NCBI GenBank assembly: GCA_903900705.1
Contig: CAIUOG010000097.1
Location: 1-64,000, forward strand
DNA: 64,000 nucleotides
Reading direction: 5' to 3'
DNA from: an uncultured Acidobacteriia bacterium
Lineage (GTDB): Bacteria > Acidobacteriota > Terriglobia > Bryobacterales > Bryobacteraceae
Part shown: in pieces, positions 60,180-64,000 of the stretch
Position numbering within the stretch: the first letter of the stretch is position 1
How the letters are laid out: the number at the start of each line of letters is the position of its first letter
Made by a program: the position numbers and the translations under genes
Notes under the pieces: model-generated
What the model saw: the letters and a program-made list of their open reading frames with translations, nothing else
Database searches by the model: none
Told to the model about the DNA's origin: nothing

Positions 60180-62132
60180 TTATCGCAACGGCCTGTCGGT
60201 CCAGAGATTCTTATCCGCCAGCGCTTCCACCAGAAAGAGCCGCCCCCGCAGAATCTTCTCCGCTTTGTCGCGGTTCTCGTCCTGCGCAAACAGCCACTTC
60301 CGCTCGCCCGAGCCCCATCGCGCGGCCAGTTGCGCGTCGCTCAGAAAGATATCCGGCGCGTCCGGATAGCAGGAGCCCCACAACAGCGTGGAACCCTCCC
60401 CGTTCTGCCCGCAGCGCGGATATGCCAGCAGCGCCGGCTTCCGCAGAAAACTGTGCGTGTAAAAGATCACCGACGACGCGTCCGACTGCTCCCCGATGAT
60501 GATGAACGAATCCGCCGGCGAACCCCGCCGCAGAATCGTCTCCGCCAGCTTCTTCGAACTCAGCATCGGCTCAAACCGCGCAAACGCGATGTGCGCCGCA
60601 ATCAGGAACACCGCGCTCGTCAGCGCCACCGTAATCGACGCCGCCAGGTGACTCCCCCGCCGCCGCAGCAGCCACGCCGCCATGGGTCCCGCCAGCAGCG
60701 TCACCGCCGCCATCACACTCGGCAGCCGCAGCGCCGCAAACGATGGCCCTGTCAGATCGAACAGATGCGACATCGCCAGCGTGTACCCCGCCACCGCCCG
60801 ATGCGCCAGCAGCGTGCCGATGTCCGCCACAAACGGCAGCTTGCGGGATTCCCAAAGCCCCCACGCCAGCACCAACGCCACCACCGCGCCGATCACGGCG
60901 AACACCGCCTGCGCCCCCGTCAGCCACCCCACCGTCACGGAAGCCGGCTTCCGCTCACCTTGCTCTATTCCCGCCAGCACAGACGCAATCAGCATCAGCA
61001 CCGGCGGCCACGCCAGAAACGTGTAGTATTCGAGGTTCGTGGAAATACAGAAGAACGTGAGCGTGAAGCCCGCAAACAGCGTCAGCAGCAGCGCCGTCCG
61101 TTCCCGGAACCCCGCCGCCCCGAACCCGTCGGGCCGCACCCGCCGCAGCCACTGCCCGCGCGTTTTCCAGACGCCCGCCAGCAGCGCCGGCAGATACAGG
61201 CTCCACGGAAACATCCACACAAACTGCAGCAGCCAGTAGGGGACGAACGGCAGCTTATTGTAATCGTGCGGGTAGCGTTTCCCGAAAAAGCGCAGCACGT
61301 GCTCGTTGATGAAGTAGAAATACCAGAAACCATGCACGTTGCCGATGGTCGGATGGTTCCCCACCGCCTTGCCCTGGTCCGGATTCGCCAGCCCCACCAG
61401 GATGTGCCAGGGCGCGGCAATCGCCAGAAACAGCAGCAGGCCCGTGACGGGCTTTAACGTCCGCCAGCGCCGCCACTGCCCCGTGAGCACCAGATACGGA
61501 ATCGCCGACCCCGCAAAGAACACCGGCGCGATCAGCCCCTTGATCAGCACCGCCAGCGCCACCAGAGCCCAGAACCCGTAAAACCGGTTCGGCCGGTCGT
61601 CTTCCAGCCCCGTAATCAGGCAATACAGCGCGCTCAGCAGGAAAAGGCTGAGAATCGCCTCGGGAATAATGAAACGCGTAAACAGAAACGGCCCGATCGC
61701 CGTCAGAATCCCCAGGCCCGCATACAGCCCTGCCCTCGCGCCCCACGCCCGACGGCCCCACGCCCACCCCAGCGCCGCCAGCCCCAGCATCGCCAGCGCA
61801 TTCGGCAAATGCGTCGCAAACGCATTCTGCCCGAAGATCTTATACATCACCGCCACAATCCACCACGGCAGCGGCGGCTTCTCGATATACCGGATGTCGT
61901 TGGTCTTCGCCGTCACCCAGTCGGAACTCTCCACGAAGTGCTGCGCCACCTGCGCGTGCGCGGCGTCCACGTCATCCAGCAAAGCGGGGGTGAAAAGGGA
62001 GGCGAACTGCACCGTCGCGAAAATCGCCAGAAAAAGCACCCAGACGGCGGTTGTGGAAAGGGAACCCGGCTGCTTTTCGGTTGCGTGCTCTGTCATTCGG
62101 AAGGCGGCTGTCTCAACGGAGGGCTCAGTCAA
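60180..62132 (-). CDS. ArnT-like integral-membrane glycosyltransferase (PMT_2)
   Basis: A 650-residue GT-C protein with about 12 membrane segments. The first loop holds ALLDDVDAAHAQVAQHFVESS, with the paired acidic residues of PMT/ArnT enzymes, followed by TNDIRYIEKPPLPWWIVAVM, the characteristic substrate-binding phrase (KPPLxxW). The C-terminal domain (about 500-650) is soluble and periplasmic. ArnT enzymes move a sugar such as aminoarabinose from a polyprenyl carrier to lipid A; the substrate here is not known. The TTG at 62132 has AGG about 6 bases upstream, and an ATG at 62096 is an alternative. It leads the three-gene unit and is divergent from the subtilisin. Confidence 0.83.
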   Translation of the reverse strand: MTEPSVETAAFRMTEHATEKQPGSLSTTAVWVLFLAIFATVQFASLFTPALLDDVDAAHAQVAQHFVESSDWVTAKTNDIRYIEKPPLPWWIVAVMYKIFGQNAFATHLPNALAMLGLAALGWAWGRRAWGARAGLYAGLGILTAIGPFLFTRFIIPEAILSLFLLSALYCLITGLEDDRPNRFYGFWALVALAVLIKGLIAPVFFAGSAIPYLVLTGQWRRWRTLKPVTGLLLFLAIAAPWHILVGLANPDQGKAVGNHPTIGNVHGFWYFYFINEHVLRFFGKRYPHDYNKLPFVPYWLLQFVWMFPWSLYLPALLAGVWKTRGQWLRRVRPDGFGAAGFRERTALLLTLFAGFTLTFFCISTNLEYYTFLAWPPVLMLIASVLAGIEQGERKPASVTVGWLTGAQAVFAVIGAVVALVLAWGLWESRKLPFVADIGTLLAHRAVAGYTLAMSHLFDLTGPSFAALRLPSVMAAVTLLAGPMAAWLLRRRGSHLAASITVALTSAVFLIAAHIAFARFEPMLSSKKLAETILRRGSPADSFIIIGEQSDASSVIFYTHSFLRKPALLAYPRCGQNGEGSTLLWGSCYPDAPDIFLSDAQLAARWGSGERKWLFAQDENRDKAEKILRGRLFLVEALADKNLWTDRPLR

Positions 62133-62208
62133 TAATAACCTGCCGGAATTCGTACCAACCCGTTATCCGGAACCCCGCCAACCCGCCGGGCGTCATAGCA
62201 TTGTGTCT

Positions 62209-64000
62209 ATGCGTCTATTCATCGCCGCCGTCCTGACGTGCCTGTCCCTCTTCGCCGCTCGCCCACAGGAACTCGCCGTGCTGCTCGAAGATCCGCCGGT
62301 CGCGGTGAAGTTCGCCGCTGCAACAACCGAGCGCAACAGCTTCGCGGCGCAGGCCTGGCGCACGCAGCTCCGCACCAAACAGGCCGTGCTGAAAAAACGC
62401 CTCGCCGAACTCAAAATCCCCGTCACCGGCTCCGCCGACACGTTCCTCAACGCCGTCTTCGTCAACGCCTCCATGGATCAGGTCGCGCAACTGCGCGGCC
62501 TTCCGGGCGTGAGCACCGTCGCCCTCGCCCCCCGTCTGCACAGAACGCTCGATAAAGCGCTCGATCTGCAAAAAGTGAAGCAGGCCTGGAACAGCGTCGG
62601 CGGCGTCACCCAGGCCGGCGCGGGCGTCAAAATCGCCATCATCGACAGCGGCATTGACCACACCCACCCCGGCCTCGTCGATTCCCTTCTGCAATACCCC
62701 ATGACCTTCCCCAAAGGCGACATCGGCTTCACCACCCCCAAGGTCATCGTCGCCCGCAGCTACGTCTCAGCGCTCTCCTACCCCGACGTCCGCTATTCCT
62801 CGCCGGACGACAATTCCCCGCGCGACCACGTCGGCCACGGCACCGCCGTGGCCATGATCGCCGCCGGCAACACCGTCAAAACGCCCGCCGCCGGCATCGC
62901 CGGGTCATCCATCACCGGCGTCGCACCGAAAGCCTTCCTCGGCAACTACAAGATCTTTGGCTCACCCGGCGTCAATGAATTCACCACCACCTCCGTGCTG
63001 GTCACCGCCCTCGAAGACGCTTATAACGACGGCATGGATATCGCCATCCTCAGCCTCGGCAGCCCCGCCTTCGGCGCGCCGCTCGATACCAGTACATCCT
63101 GCCAGCAGACCCCGCTCCGCCCCTGGGTCCCCGCCACCGCCTGCGACGTCAGCGCCGTCGCCGTGGAACATGCGGTCAGCGTCGGCATGGTCGTCGTGGT
63201 CGCGGCGGGCAATGACGGCTGCTCCGGCCTGAACTGCCCCACGCTCGGCACCATCAACACCCCCGGCACCGCGCCCTCGGCCATCACCGTCGGCTCCACC
63301 ACCAACTCCCACGTGATCTTCTCCCAGGTACGCGCCGGCAGCCAGACCTGGAACGGGATTTCCGGCAACGGCCCCCGCCTCAACGCCCCGCTCACGGCGC
63401 CCCTGGTGGACGTCACCAAACTGGGCAATGACGGCAACCTCTGTACCGCCGTCACCGCCGGCTCGCTCGCGGGTTCCCTCGCCCTTGTCACCCGCGGCGT
63501 CTGCAGCTACTTCGTCAAAGTGGATAACGCACAAGCCGCCGGCGCTCTCGGCGTCATCATGTATGACACCACTTCAGACAACATCTTTCAGCCCACCTTT
63601 GAGCTGAACGAAACCGCCCTCCCGCTCGAATATGTCGGCATCACCGCCGGCAGCGCCCTCAAATCCGCCTCCGCCGCGGCCGGCTTCCAGGCTACGCTCG
63701 ACCCCGCCCTTTCCTCGCTCGACAGCACCGCCTTTGACCAGATTGCCTTCGATTCCTCGCGCGGCCCGGTCATCGGCAACTCCGCTCTGAAGCCCGATAT
63801 CGCCGCCGTCGGCGTCAACGTCTACACCGCCGCCCAGAATCTCGATTCCAACGGCGATTCCTACGACCCCAGCCGTTTCACCAGCGTCAACGGCGCCAGC
63901 TTCGCCGCCGCCATGGTGGGAGGCGCCGCCGCGCTCGTCAAACAGGCTCACCCCGGCTACACCGCGCTCCAGATCAAAAGCGCGCTCGTCAACACCGCCA
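62209..64000 (+). CDS. Secreted subtilisin-family protease with PA insert (partial at window end)
   Basis: The frame starts at ATG 62209 (MRLFIAAVLTCLSLFAARPQ, a signal peptide) and is still open at 64000, giving 597 residues. A propeptide occupies about 20-115. The S8 catalytic Asp is Asp146 (IAIIDSGIDHTHPG), the His is His210 (DHVGHGTAVAM) and the Ser is Ser564 (NGASFAAAMVGG); the oxyanion Asn lies in AAGNDG. A protease-associated (PA) domain is inserted at about residues 400-500 (LVTRGVCSYFVKVDNAQAAG). The protein is therefore probably an active extracellular serine protease. It is divergent from the ArnT-like gene over 76 bases. The C-terminus lies outside the window. Confidence 0.93.
   Translation, partial: MRLFIAAVLTCLSLFAARPQELAVLLEDPPVAVKFAAATTERNSFAAQAWRTQLRTKQAVLKKRLAELKIPVTGSADTFLNAVFVNASMDQVAQLRGLPGVSTVALAPRLHRTLDKALDLQKVKQAWNSVGGVTQAGAGVKIAIIDSGIDHTHPGLVDSLLQYPMTFPKGDIGFTTPKVIVARSYVSALSYPDVRYSSPDDNSPRDHVGHGTAVAMIAAGNTVKTPAAGIAGSSITGVAPKAFLGNYKIFGSPGVNEFTTTSVLVTALEDAYNDGMDIAILSLGSPAFGAPLDTSTSCQQTPLRPWVPATACDVSAVAVEHAVSVGMVVVVAAGNDGCSGLNCPTLGTINTPGTAPSAITVGSTTNSHVIFSQVRAGSQTWNGISGNGPRLNAPLTAPLVDVTKLGNDGNLCTAVTAGSLAGSLALVTRGVCSYFVKVDNAQAAGALGVIMYDTTSDNIFQPTFELNETALPLEYVGITAGSALKSASAAAGFQATLDPALSSLDSTAFDQIAFDSSRGPVIGNSALKPDIAAVGVNVYTAAQNLDSNGDSYDPSRFTSVNGASFAAAMVGGAAALVKQAHPGYTALQIKSALVNTA

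Noticed and set aside
1-64000. CRISPR arrays, tRNA or rRNA genes, transposases and integrases
   Set aside because: No direct repeats with regular spacers, no cloverleaf-like sequence with a CCA end and no transposase motifs were seen while reading both strands; short divergent elements could still be missed.

Overview
The window is a compact, high-GC bacterial chromosome segment that most likely comes from an acidobacterium of the Solibacter/Bryobacter type. Three things point there: an NHL-propeller protein whose C-terminal domain resembles the Solibacter-type domain TIGR03437, an Oar-like TonB-dependent receptor with a carboxypeptidase-regulatory N-terminus, and several secreted PQQ-type beta-propellers. 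The cell is Gram-negative: there is a TonB protein, an LPS-export permease, lipid-sugar glycosyltransferases and outer-membrane proteins. No rRNA, tRNA, CRISPR array, prophage or complete insertion sequence was seen. Many genes start with GTG or TTG.

Layout. 1-16100: secreted and envelope genes (SprT-like fragment, Tat-signal protein, NHL protein, acidic protein, Oar-like receptor, two divergent PQQ-type propellers with a cytochrome c and an SGNH-fold protein), then a tag glycosylase, an MFS transporter and small envelope genes. 16170-24100: methyltransferase, YraN, galT, an HD protein, then a rightward run of tonB-like, DUF255, tpx and murJ-like genes. 24100-28730: a leftward housekeeping operon, pgi-like > 45-residue membrane protein > rph > rdgB > NCS2 permease. 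28780-32360: lipoprotein, a broken Uma2 gene, an enolase-superfamily dehydratase coupled to a TIM-barrel protein, and an SRPBCC protein. 32360-37380: agmatine-to-putrescine genes (aguB, aguA) divergent from a HAD phosphatase and a membrane spermidine-synthase-like protein. 37430-46430: M14 peptidase, diguanylate cyclase, FecR/DUF6600 protein, an HpnJ-type radical SAM enzyme and a RumA-type RNA methyltransferase. 46430-48530: a lower-GC island with two secreted-protein genes, one a frameshifted metzincin protease. 48530-51900: U32 peptidase and nitrilase. 52030-57740: a three-gene operon of two secreted TldD/TldE-like proteins and a single-chain LptF-LptG fusion. 57690-62130: a convergent three-gene operon of two GT-C glycosyltransferases and a DPM1/GtrA-type enzyme. 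62209 to the end: a subtilisin with a PA insert, cut by the window edge.

Most notable are: (1) the exported TldD-like protease with a partner that has lost every zinc ligand, translationally coupled to an LptF-LptG fusion; (2) an SGNH-fold protein that lacks both the catalytic Ser and His and overlaps a PQQ-propeller gene; (3) a 12-bp perfect inverted repeat that buries the start codon of the DUF255 gene; (4) a frameshifted Asp-type metzincin in a foreign-looking island; (5) a 45-residue membrane protein overlapping the rph start. All functions are inferred by reading motifs; no database search was possible.
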